A stretch of 64,000 nt of DNA from Acidobacteriota bacterium (GCA_016713675.1 JADJOS010000001.1:1736001-1800000), one strand, 5' to 3'. Positions 33,368 to 42,397 are shown, numbered from the stretch's first letter. Numbers and translations are program-made. The notes: generated by a model not told the origin, from the sequence alone.

Positions 33368-35149
33368 ATGGAAACACAAATGGAAAGAGAATATGTAAAG
33401 GGCGGCGAGTTTTTGATCGCCGATTCGACCACGGCCGAGATGTTTACGCCGGAGGATTTTACCGACGAGCATCGCATGATCGGCGAGACCTGCAAAGAGT
33501 ATATCGACAACGAGGTCGTGCCTAATCTGCCCGCTCTCGAGGGCCACGCGTGGGAAGTAGCCCGTGATCTACTCAAGAAGGCCGGCGATCTCGGCCTGCT
33601 CGGTGCCAACATTCCCGAGGCATACGGCGGCATGGAACTCGACCAGACCTCGGGCGTGGTAATCGCCGAGATGGTCGGCCGCGGCAGCGGTTTTGGGTCG
33701 ACCTACGGTGCCCAGACCTCGATCGGCCTGCTTCCGATCCTCTATTGGGGCAGCGAAGAACTCAAAAACGAGTGGATCCCGAAGATCATCTCGGGCGAAG
33801 CTGTTTCGGCATACTGTTTGACAGAATCGAGTTCCGGTTCCGACGCTCTCGGTGCCAAATGCGTCGCCAAGCTCAGCGATGACGGCCAGACGTGGACGCT
33901 CAACGGCGAAAAGATGTGGATCACGAACGGCGGTTTTGCTGACGTGTATATCGTGTTTGCAAAGGTCGATGGCGAGAAGGAAAAATTCTCCGCATTCGTC
34001 GTTCCCCGAAGCGAAAACTGCCGCCCGGGCAATGAAGAGCACAAACTCGGCATCAAATCGTCCTCGACAACGGCGGTCATTTTGTCCGACGCGAAAATAC
34101 CGGTCGGCAACCTGATCGGCAACGTCGGCGACGGAGCGAAGATCGCCTTCAACGTGCTCAATGTGGGCCGCTTCAAACTCGGAGCTTCGGTCACAGGCGG
34201 TGCAAAGCTTGCTATTCACGAGGCGGTTCGCTACGCCAATGAGCGTCACCAGTTCAACAAACCGATCTCATCGTTTGGTGCTATCAAACACAAGCTCGCC
34301 GAGATGGCGATCCGCACGTGGGTTGCCGAATCGATCACTTACCGTACGGTTGGCATGATCGATCACCTCATCGGCGACGGTGCCGACAGCGCGACCAAAC
34401 TGCAGTCGATCGAGGAATACGCCGTAGAATCGTCGATCAACAAGGTCGCTTGCTCCGAGGCACTCGATTACGTCGTGGACGAGATGGTCCAGATCTACGG
34501 CGGCTATGGCTATTCGGCCGATTACCCGGCAGAGCAGGCATATCGCGATTCGCGAATCAACCGTATTTTCGAGGGAACAAACGAGATCAACCGAATGCTC
34601 ATTCCCGGCCAGTTGATGAAGCGTGCGATGAAGGGCAAACTCGGACTTCTACAGGCCGCGAAGGCTTTGCAAAATGAGTTGCTCGATCCGACGATGTCTT
34701 TTGACGAGGACACATCATTGCTCGCAGCGGAGACAAAACTCGCGCAAAATGCCAAGAAGGTCGCGTTGATGGTTCTCGGAACGGCTGCTCAGAAATACAT
34801 GATGGCCCTCAGCGAGCAGCAGGAAGTGCTCATGAACTGTGCCGACATCATCATGGACGCGTATCAGATGGAAACGGCAATTTTGCGTGCTAAAAAGTAC
34901 GCAGACAAAAACGGCGAAGAAGCCGCTGGCCGCTATATCGATATGGCCAGCGTTTATTGCAACGATGCGATCCAGCGTGTCGATGCCAAGGCCAAAAACA
35001 CTATCGCCGCCATCAGCGAAGGCGATGAGGGACGTACATTGCTCGTAGCCCTTAAGCGGTTCACCAAGAATAATTCGCCCGTCAATACCATCGCCGCCCG
35101 CCAGCGGATCGCCGATGTTATGATCGCTGCGAATACATACACTTACTAA
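33368..35149 (+). CDS. fadE: Acyl-CoA dehydrogenase (FadE, YusJ type)
   Basis: This FAD enzyme starts beta-oxidation by making trans-2-enoyl-CoA. The 593-residue length and the extra helical C-terminal domain match Bacillus FadE (YusJ, 594) rather than the 380-residue short type. Visible blocks are YCLTESSSGSDALGAK near residue 150, WITNGGFADVYIVFAKVDG near 192, YGGYGYSADYPAEQAYRDSR near 378 and the catalytic glutamate in IFEGTNEINRMLIPGQL near 400. The C-terminal 170 residues are helical (AAKALQNELLDPTMSFDEDT onward). It ends the beta-oxidation set with a good terminator-like hairpin just after it. Confidence 0.93.
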   Translation: METQMEREYVKGGEFLIADSTTAEMFTPEDFTDEHRMIGETCKEYIDNEVVPNLPALEGHAWEVARDLLKKAGDLGLLGANIPEAYGGMELDQTSGVVIAEMVGRGSGFGSTYGAQTSIGLLPILYWGSEELKNEWIPKIISGEAVSAYCLTESSSGSDALGAKCVAKLSDDGQTWTLNGEKMWITNGGFADVYIVFAKVDGEKEKFSAFVVPRSENCRPGNEEHKLGIKSSSTTAVILSDAKIPVGNLIGNVGDGAKIAFNVLNVGRFKLGASVTGGAKLAIHEAVRYANERHQFNKPISSFGAIKHKLAEMAIRTWVAESITYRTVGMIDHLIGDGADSATKLQSIEEYAVESSINKVACSEALDYVVDEMVQIYGGYGYSADYPAEQAYRDSRINRIFEGTNEINRMLIPGQLMKRAMKGKLGLLQAAKALQNELLDPTMSFDEDTSLLAAETKLAQNAKKVALMVLGTAAQKYMMALSEQQEVLMNCADIIMDAYQMETAILRAKKYADKNGEEAAGRYIDMASVYCNDAIQRVDAKAKNTIAAISEGDEGRTLLVALKRFTKNNSPVNTIAARQRIADVMIAANTYTY

Positions 35150-35161
35150 CGGAATTGAAAA

Positions 35162-35190
35162 AAGGCTGCGGAACCAAACTCCGCAGCCTT
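35162..35190 (-). terminator. Hairpin terminator between fadE and the small exported protein gene
   Basis: The stem AAGGCTGCGGA/TCCGCAGCCTT with a 7-nt loop is flanked on the plus-strand left by AAAAAAA, which reads as a T-run on the minus strand. It therefore fits best as the minus-strand terminator of 35216-35551, and may also end fadE transcription. Confidence 0.75.
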
Positions 35191-35215
35191 CGATCAAAAG
35201 TAGATCTTTGATAAT

Positions 35216-35551
35216 TTAATATCGCCGAAAATATTGCGACTGGTATTTTCGCTGTTTCGGCTTTAGTTTGTAAGTGTAAAGTGCCGAACTGCCGGCTCCG
35301 ATCGCTGTGCCGTAAAGTGCCCCTTTCTTGCCGCCGATCAAACCGCCGAGCAGAGCACCGGCTCCGGTACCGATCGCAATGTTAAATAAGTTACGATGGC
35401 GCCTATAGAGGCTCGGTTTCTTGTAAACGGTCGTGGTCCTGCGGTTGTTGCCGTAATAACGCGTCGTTTGTGCGTTTGTTGTGCCTGCCAGGGCCGGTAC
35501 CATTACTGCCATCACTGCTGCCATTACAAATGTCGATATAAGCTTTTTCAT
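35216..35551 (-). CDS. Small exported glycine-zipper protein
   Basis: The 111-residue protein has a signal sequence (MKKLISTFVMAAVMAVMVPA ending GTTNAQ), a basic Tyr/Arg-rich segment (TTRYYGNNRRTTTVYKKPSL) and a glycine-zipper helix pair (GTGAGALLGGLIGGKKGALY then GTAIGAGSSALYTY). It ends with a basic Tyr/Gln-rich tail (KQRKYQSQYFRRY). Such proteins insert in or associate with envelope membranes. Function is unknown. Confidence 0.65.
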   Translation of the reverse strand: MKKLISTFVMAAVMAVMVPALAGTTNAQTTRYYGNNRRTTTVYKKPSLYRRHRNLFNIAIGTGAGALLGGLIGGKKGALYGTAIGAGSSALYTYKLKPKQRKYQSQYFRRY

Positions 35552-35725
35552 TGTACTATTTCTCCCCTTGAGTAGATTGTGGGATGTTCCCGACGCCCAT
35601 TAGAATGGCAAGCCCCGTGCCACGCTGAGGGAAATGTTGCAATGATTGAGGTTATGCGATTAAGGATTTAGCGGGCTTGCATGCGAAGGGCCGATATCGG
35701 CAATGGTGGAGACGATATCGTGTAT

Positions 35726-36103
35726 CTAATTAGAAGGTGCGAACGAACCGATCATCCAAAAAAAGAAGAGGACCGCTATCGGAAGAACATTTAGAACGAT
35801 CCCTGCAAAGGGGAATAGACGGCGTGTGCCGGAGCGAAAGATCCCGATAGATCCGGCCAATGCGCCGATAAAATGACCTCCGGCCGGAATGAAAAAGAAG
35901 ATAAATGTAAAAAGTACGACAGCGATGCCCATCCCGGTCAGATCGGTCATTCCGCGTGACTCGGGTATTAAGGTATCTGTCAGTTTTTGTGTAAATCCAT
36001 CGACGTAAAAGATGAGATAGAATGCCGCTGCAAAATAAAACCAAACAGCGAAGGCGATTATGCAGGAGAAAATTCCTAGTTTTGAATGCGGTTTCGAATT
36101 CAT
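35726..36103 (-). CDS. Small membrane protein, unknown
   Basis: The 125-residue protein has three or four hydrophobic segments (LGIFSCIIAFAVWFYFAAAF, GMGIAVVLFTFIFFFIPAGG, FIGALAGSIGIFRSG and FAGIVLNVLPIAVLFFFW). The pattern of G-rich helices around a small polar loop is like DUF4190-type small membrane proteins, but the match is loose. It is separated by 70 bp from the lipoprotein gene upstream on the same strand. Function unknown. Confidence 0.55.
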   Translation of the reverse strand: MNSKPHSKLGIFSCIIAFAVWFYFAAAFYLIFYVDGFTQKLTDTLIPESRGMTDLTGMGIAVVLFTFIFFFIPAGGHFIGALAGSIGIFRSGTRRLFPFAGIVLNVLPIAVLFFFWMIGSFAPSN

Positions 36104-36173
36104 TTTTTAGTTATGACAGGCGGCAAGCGACATTGAGAGATGCCGCCCGCCGCATCAATAAACATTTGGCCGT

Positions 36174-36737
36174 CTATTTCGGTGTCTTCATTACGTCGGG
36201 ATTGTCTTTGACGAGTTTGTCAGCTTTATCAGCAAGTTCCTGTGCGTCTTTGACCATCACCTTGACCTTTTCGAATTGCGATTTGTATACGTCTCGAAAC
36301 TCGGACTCGCTGTCGCTGTCGATCAGTTTTTGAGGAACCTTTTTGAGCTCGGAGGAATATTCGCTCCGCAGCTTCATTTCCTTTGCCTTGATCTCAAGAT
36401 ACTCCTTAAACTTTTCTTTTAGCTTCAATTTGCCGGCTTGATCGAATTTGTCACCGGCGTTCTTGAAATTCTCAATCATCGAGTCATATTCTTTGCTCAT
36501 ATTCCTGGCAAGAGAGCGTGCTTTTTCGAGGTCATCCTTATTCTTGATAGCTGATATCTTCGCGTCAAATTCGGTGCCGAATTGTTGCGATCTCTCTACG
36601 CTCTCGTTAGCGATTTTAACTAGCTTATTAGCTTCGTCAACGATGGCGTTTGCTTTGTCCGTCTCATCCGTTCCGGAACATGCAATAGCGACCATTGACA
36701 ATATGATCGCGGCCAATACCCCATTTTTGTTTTTCAT
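36174..36737 (-). CDS. Helical lipoprotein, unknown
   Basis: The protein of about 187 residues has a signal sequence with lipobox VAIAC and a mature part made almost wholly of amphipathic helices (ANAIVDEANKLVKIANESVE, KSIKNKDDLEKARSLARNMS-like stretches, LKLKEKFKEYLEIKAKEMKL and KVKVMVKDAQELADKADKLV). A three- or four-helix coiled bundle anchored to a membrane is expected. The ATG at 36737 is chosen because GGAGAAT just upstream makes a good ribosome site. Confidence 0.65.
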   Translation of the reverse strand: MKNKNGVLAAIILSMVAIACSGTDETDKANAIVDEANKLVKIANESVERSQQFGTEFDAKISAIKNKDDLEKARSLARNMSKEYDSMIENFKNAGDKFDQAGKLKLKEKFKEYLEIKAKEMKLRSEYSSELKKVPQKLIDSDSESEFRDVYKSQFEKVKVMVKDAQELADKADKLVKDNPDVMKTPK

Positions 36738-36902
36738 TTTATTCTCCATTTGATTTTTGATCAGGTTATTAAAGATTCACGTGTGCTTGCACGATAGGCT
36801 ATTATTGGCTGAGGCAGCAGGAAAGGTCGTTCCCGCCAGGTGAAATTTCAGGTGAAAAACTGTGAACCCGAAGCAATTCGTGTCGCAAGGAGTCGTCAAT
36901 AT

Positions 36903-37208
36903 ATGTATCACGTTGAAAAATGGACCTCGAATCATGCTCCGAACGCTGCGATGCTCAGGTATATTCTTACGACCGAGGGATATAATGTCCTCCAATGGGG
37001 AGACTCGCCTGGTTCCGCGTTACCGACGCATAGCCATGAAAATGACCAGACACATTGGATCATTTCCGGTTCAATGGAGATGACAGTTGAACGTTTTGGG
37101 ACCGTTACGCTTGAACCGGGCGACCGCGACTTTATGCCTGCCGGTACTTATCACTCCGCTCGGGTCATTGGTGAAGAGCACGTAGTCTATCTTGTAGGTG
37201 AAAAATGA
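36903..37208 (+). CDS. Small cupin-domain protein
   Basis: This 101-residue protein is a single cupin barrel: VLQWGDSPGSALPTHSHEND supplies two metal histidines and a glutamate and THWIISGSMEMTVERFGTVT the following strands, ending FMPAGTYHSARV with a third histidine. Metal-binding cupins of this size are often regulators or small isomerases; the substrate is unknown. The ATG at 36903 with AAGGAG ten bases upstream is preferred over an earlier ATG at 36840, which would add a non-cupin leader of 21 residues. Confidence 0.75.
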   Translation: MYHVEKWTSNHAPNAAMLRYILTTEGYNVLQWGDSPGSALPTHSHENDQTHWIISGSMEMTVERFGTVTLEPGDRDFMPAGTYHSARVIGEEHVVYLVGEK

Positions 37209-37277
37209 AATAGGCCAATACGCGCAATTTGGTTTAACATCTGCGCGCGTTGTGGTAAGCTCATCAAATAATCTTCT

Positions 37278-37307
37278 CATAAGCGCTTGTAAAGCCAAGC
37301 GCTTATG
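37278..37307. promoter_or_regulatory. Perfect 12-bp inverted repeat upstream of the exonuclease gene
   Basis: CATAAGCGCTTG (37278-37289) and CAAGCGCTTATG (37296-37307) are perfect reverse complements around TAAAGC. There is no T-run on either strand, so it reads better as an operator or a small hairpin than as a terminator. The exonuclease start codon is 15 bp downstream. Confidence 0.5.
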
Positions 37308-37321
37308 ATTCCACCGACAAG

Positions 37322-38170
37322 ATGCTAAAAGGAAATATTCCCGAACTCTGTCTGTATTACGATCTCGAATGGGTGCCTGACGCGGCTGGTGCCCGTAGGC
37401 TGTACAACCTCCCTGATGACACGACCGAGATCGATGCAATGCAGCAATTGTGGGAACACTCGCCGCAATACGACGCCGATAAAAATCCGAGACCATTTCT
37501 CAAGTACATGTTCTCGTGCGTGGTTTCGATCGCCTTTCTTTCACGACGGGTCGTATACCGTGAGGGTGAACGTATGATCGAATTTGGGCTAAACTCGCTC
37601 CCGAAATTGCCTCTTGTTGTTGAGGACGTAAATGAGGCTGAGATCATTCAGCAGTTTCTTTATTTTGTCGGAAAACGTCGGCCGCAGTTGGTCGGGTACA
37701 ATTCTGCTGAGTCGGACCTACAGGTTTTGATCCAACGCGGAATGATCAACGAGGTGACGGCGCCCGAATTTAGTGAGCGGCCCGCCAAACCTTGGGAAGG
37801 ACCTGACTATTTTGATTCACGGAACAGCGAGGCACATCTAGATATATTGAAAAAGCTATCGGGCGGCGCCATGACGCCTAGGCTCGACGAACTGGCAAAG
37901 TTATGCGGTTATCCAGGAAAGATCGATGTGAAGGGCGACCAGGTGACCGATCTGTGGCTTGAAAGAGACATCACAAAGATCATCGAATACAACCAGATCG
38001 ACACTCTGAACACTTATTTGGTTTGGCTGAGGCTTGTCTATTTTGCAGGGAAAATGACGGAAGAAGAATATTTTGACGAAACCGAGCAATTTCGAACTTT
38101 TCTTGAGGTCGAGGCCGAAAAGGAAGAAAAGGCGTTTCTCACGCAATTCACCGAACAGTGGCCGCTCTAA
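37322..38170 (+). CDS. Predicted 3'-5' exonuclease of the PolB exonuclease type
   Basis: The 282-residue protein fits the stand-alone DEDD-type exonuclease family related to the proofreading domain of family B DNA polymerases. Acidic ligands are visible in the expected order: YYDLEWVP near residue 13 (D and E), VGYNSAESDLQVLIQRG near 127 (the second aspartate) and EYNQIDTLNTYLVWLRL near 224 (the last Y-x-x-x-D motif). The rest is alpha-helical. The DNA methyltransferase begins 2 bp after its stop, so the two form one unit. Activity on phage DNA is conceivable but not shown. Confidence 0.75.
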   Translation: MLKGNIPELCLYYDLEWVPDAAGARRLYNLPDDTTEIDAMQQLWEHSPQYDADKNPRPFLKYMFSCVVSIAFLSRRVVYREGERMIEFGLNSLPKLPLVVEDVNEAEIIQQFLYFVGKRRPQLVGYNSAESDLQVLIQRGMINEVTAPEFSERPAKPWEGPDYFDSRNSEAHLDILKKLSGGAMTPRLDELAKLCGYPGKIDVKGDQVTDLWLERDITKIIEYNQIDTLNTYLVWLRLVYFAGKMTEEEYFDETEQFRTFLEVEAEKEEKAFLTQFTEQWPL

Positions 38171-38172
38171 AT

Positions 38173-38967
38173 ATGGAAATTGGCAAGATTTATCTCGAAA
38201 GCTGTACCGAAACGTTAAAGCGAATGCCGGATGATCTGATCGACATGACGATCACAAGTCCGCCTTATGACGACCTGCGTGATTACAACGGTTATCACTT
38301 TCCGGTCGAGGATATCGCTCGCGGGCTGTTTGTAAAGACAAAACCTGGGGGCGTTGTGGTTTGGGTCGTAGGTGACCGGACATTGAACGGTAGTGAATCA
38401 TTGACCAGTTTTAAGCACGCCATTACATTTCAAGCGGCGGGCTTTCGAGTTCACGATACGATGATCTACGCCAAGAACAATCCCATCCCGAGTGATTGCG
38501 GTAAACGTTACCGGCAAGCGTTCGAGTATATGTTCTGCTTCAGTAAAGGTCAGCCTGCGACGTTCAATCCCATTACACAGGCAATAAAACAGGAGAAAGC
38601 GTTCAAGTCTTTTCGGATTACTAAGGTCGGGCGAAACGACCTTTCCCATGATCATGTTGCTCCGAAAGAGCGGAAAGTCAACAATATCTTCCATTACAAT
38701 GTTGGCACTTCGTCATCGAAAGACAAGATCGCTTTCGAACATCCTGCTATCTTTCCTGAACAGCTTGCGCGGGACCAAATAAACACCTGGACCAATATCG
38801 GCGACCTTGTTTATGACTGTTTTATGGGCAGTGGAACGACCGCGAAGGCAGCCAATCAACTGGGCCGCAGATGGATCGGTTCGGAGATCTCTGCAGAATA
38901 CGTAACGATCGCCGAGCAGCGATTGAGCTTGTATCTGGACGACCGCACTTTGTCGGCCGGGAAATAA
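38173..38967 (+). CDS. Beta-class DNA methyltransferase (N4-cytosine or N6-adenine)
   Basis: The 264-residue enzyme has the catalytic motif IV (TSPPYDDLRDY, near residue 32) before the SAM-binding motif I (DCFMGSGTTAKAANQ, near residue 218), the order of beta-class enzymes. SPPY favours N4-cytosine or N6-adenine; which base cannot be told by eye. It is short and has no specificity domain. It is translationally linked to a PolB-type exonuclease gene. No restriction endonuclease is recognised nearby. The ATG at 38173 is taken since the GTG alternative lies inside the upstream gene. Confidence 0.88.
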   Translation: MEIGKIYLESCTETLKRMPDDLIDMTITSPPYDDLRDYNGYHFPVEDIARGLFVKTKPGGVVVWVVGDRTLNGSESLTSFKHAITFQAAGFRVHDTMIYAKNNPIPSDCGKRYRQAFEYMFCFSKGQPATFNPITQAIKQEKAFKSFRITKVGRNDLSHDHVAPKERKVNNIFHYNVGTSSSKDKIAFEHPAIFPEQLARDQINTWTNIGDLVYDCFMGSGTTAKAANQLGRRWIGSEISAEYVTIAEQRLSLYLDDRTLSAGK

Positions 38968-39027
38968 CAACTTTACCGGCGCTTCTTGCGTCTAATCACT
39001 AATAAGGCAAAGCTGGTCGAGGTAGAT

Positions 39028-39486
39028 ATGAAACAGTTACTTTTTGCGGTGTATTCGTTGCTTTTGTTGGCATCAGTTATCGTTGCTCAGCCAAGGCCGA
39101 TCGAAAAGAGCTCAAATCCGAACACCAAACCTGCTCCTGCCGCGTTCGAGGCAAAATACGAAGGTGGACTTTTTGGCTTTACTGAAAAGGCGGAAGGGAC
39201 TCTCAAATTCGATGACGAGAACGGCCGGTTGGTGTTTTACGGGAAGACCAAAAAAGAGATGTTCTCGATACCATTCGAGTCACTTATCGTTATCTATCCG
39301 ACCTCGGAATCAGTAACTTCGACCACGGGGAATGTCGTCAAAAATATTCCGCTCCCGGGTGCAGGGCTTGCGGGTCTAATTAAGGAAAAGCGAAGGTATC
39401 TTGTCCTGCAGTTCGATGACCCTGATGCTGATGTCAAAGGAATGGTCAACTTCAAGATCGAAAATAAGGAGCTCTTGATTCCGTAA
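39028..39486 (+). CDS. Exported protein of unknown function
   Basis: The 152-residue protein has a signal sequence (MKQLLFAVYSLLLLASVIVA) and a beta-rich mature part (PAAFEAKYEGGLFGFTEKAE, LKFDDENGRLVFYGKTKKEM and RRYLVLQFDDPDADVKGMVN). It resembles small PH-like or GRAM-like domains but no family is claimed. The ATG at 39028 is preceded by GAGGTAGAT, giving a better signal peptide than the earlier ATG at 38986. It converges on rsmE. Confidence 0.6.
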   Translation: MKQLLFAVYSLLLLASVIVAQPRPIEKSSNPNTKPAPAAFEAKYEGGLFGFTEKAEGTLKFDDENGRLVFYGKTKKEMFSIPFESLIVIYPTSESVTSTTGNVVKNIPLPGAGLAGLIKEKRRYLVLQFDDPDADVKGMVNFKIENKELLIP

Positions 39487-39565
39487 TCCAAACGCTCGGT
39501 GTCAAAGCAAATATGACGCAGCGTGGTGACGCATTTTACCGCCCGCGGACTACGAAGAGTCTGAT

Positions 39566-40285
39566 CTAATTGATATCTCCAAATCTATGTTGAAGTATCG
39601 CGGAAATGGCGATCATTGCGGTTTCCGCACGAAGGATCCGGCCCCCAAGTGTGGCAATGGTGATTCCGTGTTTGCGAGCCGTTTCTAATTCGACATCGTC
39701 CCATCCGCCTTTCGGACCGAATATTGCGGTCATTCGCCTACTTGCGGTCACAGTCGCGAGGCCGCTGCCATCACGTTCCGAGAACATCAATAATTCATTG
39801 ATGTTTGCTTTCTTTATAAATTCGCCAAACCCGATCGGTTCCTGAATTTCCATTAACTTAGCCCGACCGCACTGTTTGGTGGCTTCGAGTGCAATCCTTC
39901 GCCAACGCCCGAGCCTTTTCGAAGCATCTCTTGACTTCACTTCGCTTCGAATCGTAGTGAGTGGTGTTAGCGATGACACGCCAAGCTCGACGGCTTTCTG
40001 CACGATCAAGTCATACTTTTCTCCATTCAGGATAGTTGGAACGATACTTAGTTGCAAGAATGATTCCGGGGCTGCCGGTTCGATCTTCTTGATTATTTCC
40101 AACTCAGAACTTCGTTTGCCAATGTTCGATATAGAGCACTGAAATTCGTGACCCTCGCCGTCAAATACTGAAACATTATCGCCGGAAGTTAATCTCAATA
40201 CATCGCGAAGATGCCGCGTCTCGTCTTCATCAAGGGTCACCGCAGATTCAGAAAAACTCTTGACCGGTGCGTAAAATCTTCGCAT
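39566..40285 (-). CDS. rsmE: 16S rRNA (uracil(1498)-N3)-methyltransferase
   Basis: RsmE methylates U1498 of 16S rRNA. The 239-residue protein has the PUA-like N-terminal region (MRRFYAPVKSFSESAVTLDE, HLRDVLRLTSGDNVSVFDG) and the SPOUT domain with the knot region: LIVQKAVELGVSSLTPLTT, KRLGRWRRIALEATKQCGRA, IFGPKGGWDDVELETARKHG and LGGRILRAETAMIAISAILQ. Motif order and length match the family. It lies 3 bp after the preceding gene on the minus strand, in an operon with heptose genes. Confidence 0.93.
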   Translation of the reverse strand: MRRFYAPVKSFSESAVTLDEDETRHLRDVLRLTSGDNVSVFDGEGHEFQCSISNIGKRSSELEIIKKIEPAAPESFLQLSIVPTILNGEKYDLIVQKAVELGVSSLTPLTTIRSEVKSRDASKRLGRWRRIALEATKQCGRAKLMEIQEPIGFGEFIKKANINELLMFSERDGSGLATVTASRRMTAIFGPKGGWDDVELETARKHGITIATLGGRILRAETAMIAISAILQHRFGDIN

Positions 40286-40288
40286 AAC

Positions 40289-40861
40289 TTACAATTCGGG
40301 CCTAATATCGCCAAATAATTCCTTAAACTCAGGAGTGTCTTGCCGGATCGCGATCCAGCTCTCAAAAAGCTCGGGCGTCTGCAGCCACAGCGATAGCCAT
40401 TGTGTGATCTCCATGGCGACCTGGCGTTCGACAGCTTCCGTCTTTTTGGAGGCGGCGATCTCGTCGACCTCATTTTTCCCCCGACGAGCGGTTTCCCGCA
40501 ATTCACGAAGCCCATCTTTATCGCCGTCCTTGCGATATTTTTTGCGCAGATTCTCAAGATCTCGAATCGTAGAAAGCGCGGAACGGAGGCTTTCGAGCTT
40601 CGTTATGGAACGAAGAGCCGCGTCATACGGTCGATTCGACGATCGAATTACAAAAAGCTCCATTATCTCGGCATGCCGCAATTCCGCACCTTCATCGGCC
40701 AGAAGTCGAGCAAGGGCCATCGGCGAATCAACCGCGGATCGTCCGAAATGGGAAGCAACTGCGGTCTCGATAGCTTCGATCTCAGCTCGGCCCACGTTCT
40801 CGCAATCGAGCTTTTCCCAAACTTCGATAATTAGTTCGGATTTTGTCCGGGCATTCCACAT
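40289..40861 (-). CDS. Conserved-looking hypothetical protein, helical
   Basis: This 190-residue soluble protein is not recognised. It is mostly alpha-helical with charged heptads in the middle (LESLRSALSTIRDLENLRKK and KDGDKDGLRELRETARRGKN) and a Trp-rich C-terminus (MEITQWLSLWLQTPELFESW). The ATG at 40861 lies 5 bp after the stop of the adenylyltransferase gene; a TTG three codons upstream is an alternative. It is placed between heptose and rsmE genes in a tightly packed minus-strand operon, and is therefore very probably translated. Confidence 0.65.
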   Translation of the reverse strand: MWNARTKSELIIEVWEKLDCENVGRAEIEAIETAVASHFGRSAVDSPMALARLLADEGAELRHAEIMELFVIRSSNRPYDAALRSITKLESLRSALSTIRDLENLRKKYRKDGDKDGLRELRETARRGKNEVDEIAASKKTEAVERQVAMEITQWLSLWLQTPELFESWIAIRQDTPEFKELFGDIRPEL

Positions 40862-40866
40862 TAAGA

Positions 40867-41355
40867 TCAATGTTGTTCTTGCACGATCTGGATCAAGTCT
40901 GTTGTTGAATGATCTTTCGGGTCGCCCACTATCACCACCTTCCCGCCGACCTCATTCACGATCTCCCGCTCCGGCACCGAATCGGTTGTATAGTCCGTAC
41001 CTTTTGCGTGAAAATCAGGCCGAATCGTTCGTATCAACTCCCCAACGGTCGGCTCATCAAAGATCGTGACCAGATCTACACATTTAAGCGACGCGACGAT
41101 TTCCGCTCGTTCGCCCTGAGGCATATATGGTCGGTTTGGACCTTTCAATAGGCGTGTTTGCCGATCGGAATTTATGCCCACAACCAGCATTCCGCCAACC
41201 GCTTTCGCACCCTGCAAATACCTGACGTGTCCGACATGGAACAGGTCAAAGCACCCGTTGGCCAGAATAATGGTGCTTCCGGATGACCGCATGTCGACAA
41301 CGGCTTCAGCAAGGGCTTCACGGTCCAGGATCGGTGCGGGTGCGGTTCTAGACAT
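40867..41355 (-). CDS. rfaE2: D-glycero-beta-D-manno-heptose 1-phosphate adenylyltransferase
   Basis: This cytidylyltransferase-like enzyme makes ADP-heptose for LPS core. The 162-residue protein carries the nucleotidyltransferase motif ILANGCFDLFHVGHVRYLQG with the GCFD and HxGH signatures and VVGINSDRQTRLLKGPNRPY, then ERAEIVASLKCVDLVTIFDE. It equals the C-terminal half of the bifunctional HldE, here a separate gene overlapping the kinase gene by 8 bp, the split seen in many non-enteric bacteria. The start ATG 41355 is inside the end of the kinase gene. Confidence 0.92.
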   Translation of the reverse strand: MSRTAPAPILDREALAEAVVDMRSSGSTIILANGCFDLFHVGHVRYLQGAKAVGGMLVVGINSDRQTRLLKGPNRPYMPQGERAEIVASLKCVDLVTIFDEPTVGELIRTIRPDFHAKGTDYTTDSVPEREIVNEVGGKVVIVGDPKDHSTTDLIQIVQEQH

Positions 41356-42355
41356 GATGCTTTGAATCCGGAGTAAATGAATGCTCATTGAGCGACAAGA
41401 TCAATTCTGAGCCTTTTACCGTGGCGGTTCCTTTCTTCATTACTACGATACCCCCCGCGTGGTTCGCGATACGGGCGGCTTCGGGAAAACCAAAACCGGA
41501 TGCCAGCCCTAGGGCAAATGCGGCCATTACGGTGTCACCTGCTCCGGTGACATCCACAGGATCAAACGAGCCGACAGCGTCAAAATGGAGCATGCCGGCG
41601 TTTGATGAGAAAAGTTCCATCCCTTTATTTCCGTTTGTGACAAGCAGAGCTCTGTAACCAAGATCGTGGCAAAGAGCTTCGACCTCTTGAGCAGAAAAGT
41701 CCTTGCCGAGGATCTGCTCAACTTCTTCTTGGTTCGGCGTTGCCGCCGTGGCACCGGCAAAATCGCGAAGCCGAAATCGCGAATCAACAAGAAGCGGTAT
41801 CCCTCGTTTTTCTGCTAAGATCCTTGCGGCGTCGAAGATCGATGCGTCAGCCACGCCGTAATTATAGTCAGAGAGGATTATGGCGTCGGCATCATCGCCC
41901 GCAGCGGTGATATTGGCGATCAATTTCTTGCGAACAGCGTCAGATATTTCGGATCGATTCTCGTAATCGATCCGAATTACCTGTTGATGAACCGCATGTG
42001 GCTGACCAGCTAGTACTCTCAATTTTGTGGTGGTGCTGATCGAATCGTCAGTCATAACACCTGATATATCGACTTTGTTTACTTCTAATGCGCTACTCAA
42101 TAACTTGCCATTCGCATCATTTCCTATTACACCGACGACGTATGGCGAACCTCCCAACGAGGCGACATTGGCGGCTGCATTGGCGGCGGCTCCGGGCAAA
42201 GTGATGGTGACATCGTGTCGCAAAATGAATACCGGAGCTTCGCGCGATACACGAGCGATCGTGCCGTTTAGATACTGATCGGCAACGAGGTCGCCGATGA
42301 TCAATACTTTATTAGAAGCGAAGCTGCGCAGTAAATTATCGTTGAAATTTGTCAT
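41348..42355 (-). CDS. rfaE1: D-glycero-beta-D-manno-heptose-7-phosphate kinase
   Basis: This 335-residue PfkB-family sugar kinase corresponds to the N-terminal half of HldE. It shows VLIIGDLVADQYLNGTIARV at the N-terminus, LPGAAANAAANVASLG for substrate binding and the PfkB signature DVTGAGDTVMAAFALGLASG with the catalytic aspartate near residue 275. It supplies heptose-1,7-bisphosphate for ADP-heptose synthesis. Together with rfaE2 it proves an LPS-type outer membrane. A terminator lies between it and the FG-GAP gene upstream. Confidence 0.93.
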   Translation of the reverse strand: MTNFNDNLLRSFASNKVLIIGDLVADQYLNGTIARVSREAPVFILRHDVTITLPGAAANAAANVASLGGSPYVVGVIGNDANGKLLSSALEVNKVDISGVMTDDSISTTTKLRVLAGQPHAVHQQVIRIDYENRSEISDAVRKKLIANITAAGDDADAIILSDYNYGVADASIFDAARILAEKRGIPLLVDSRFRLRDFAGATAATPNQEEVEQILGKDFSAQEVEALCHDLGYRALLVTNGNKGMELFSSNAGMLHFDAVGSFDPVDVTGAGDTVMAAFALGLASGFGFPEAARIANHAGGIVVMKKGTATVKGSELILSLNEHSFTPDSKHHV

Positions 42356-42397
42356 CGGCCAATTGAAAAATTACTACAGTTCTCAACGAGAAACAAA

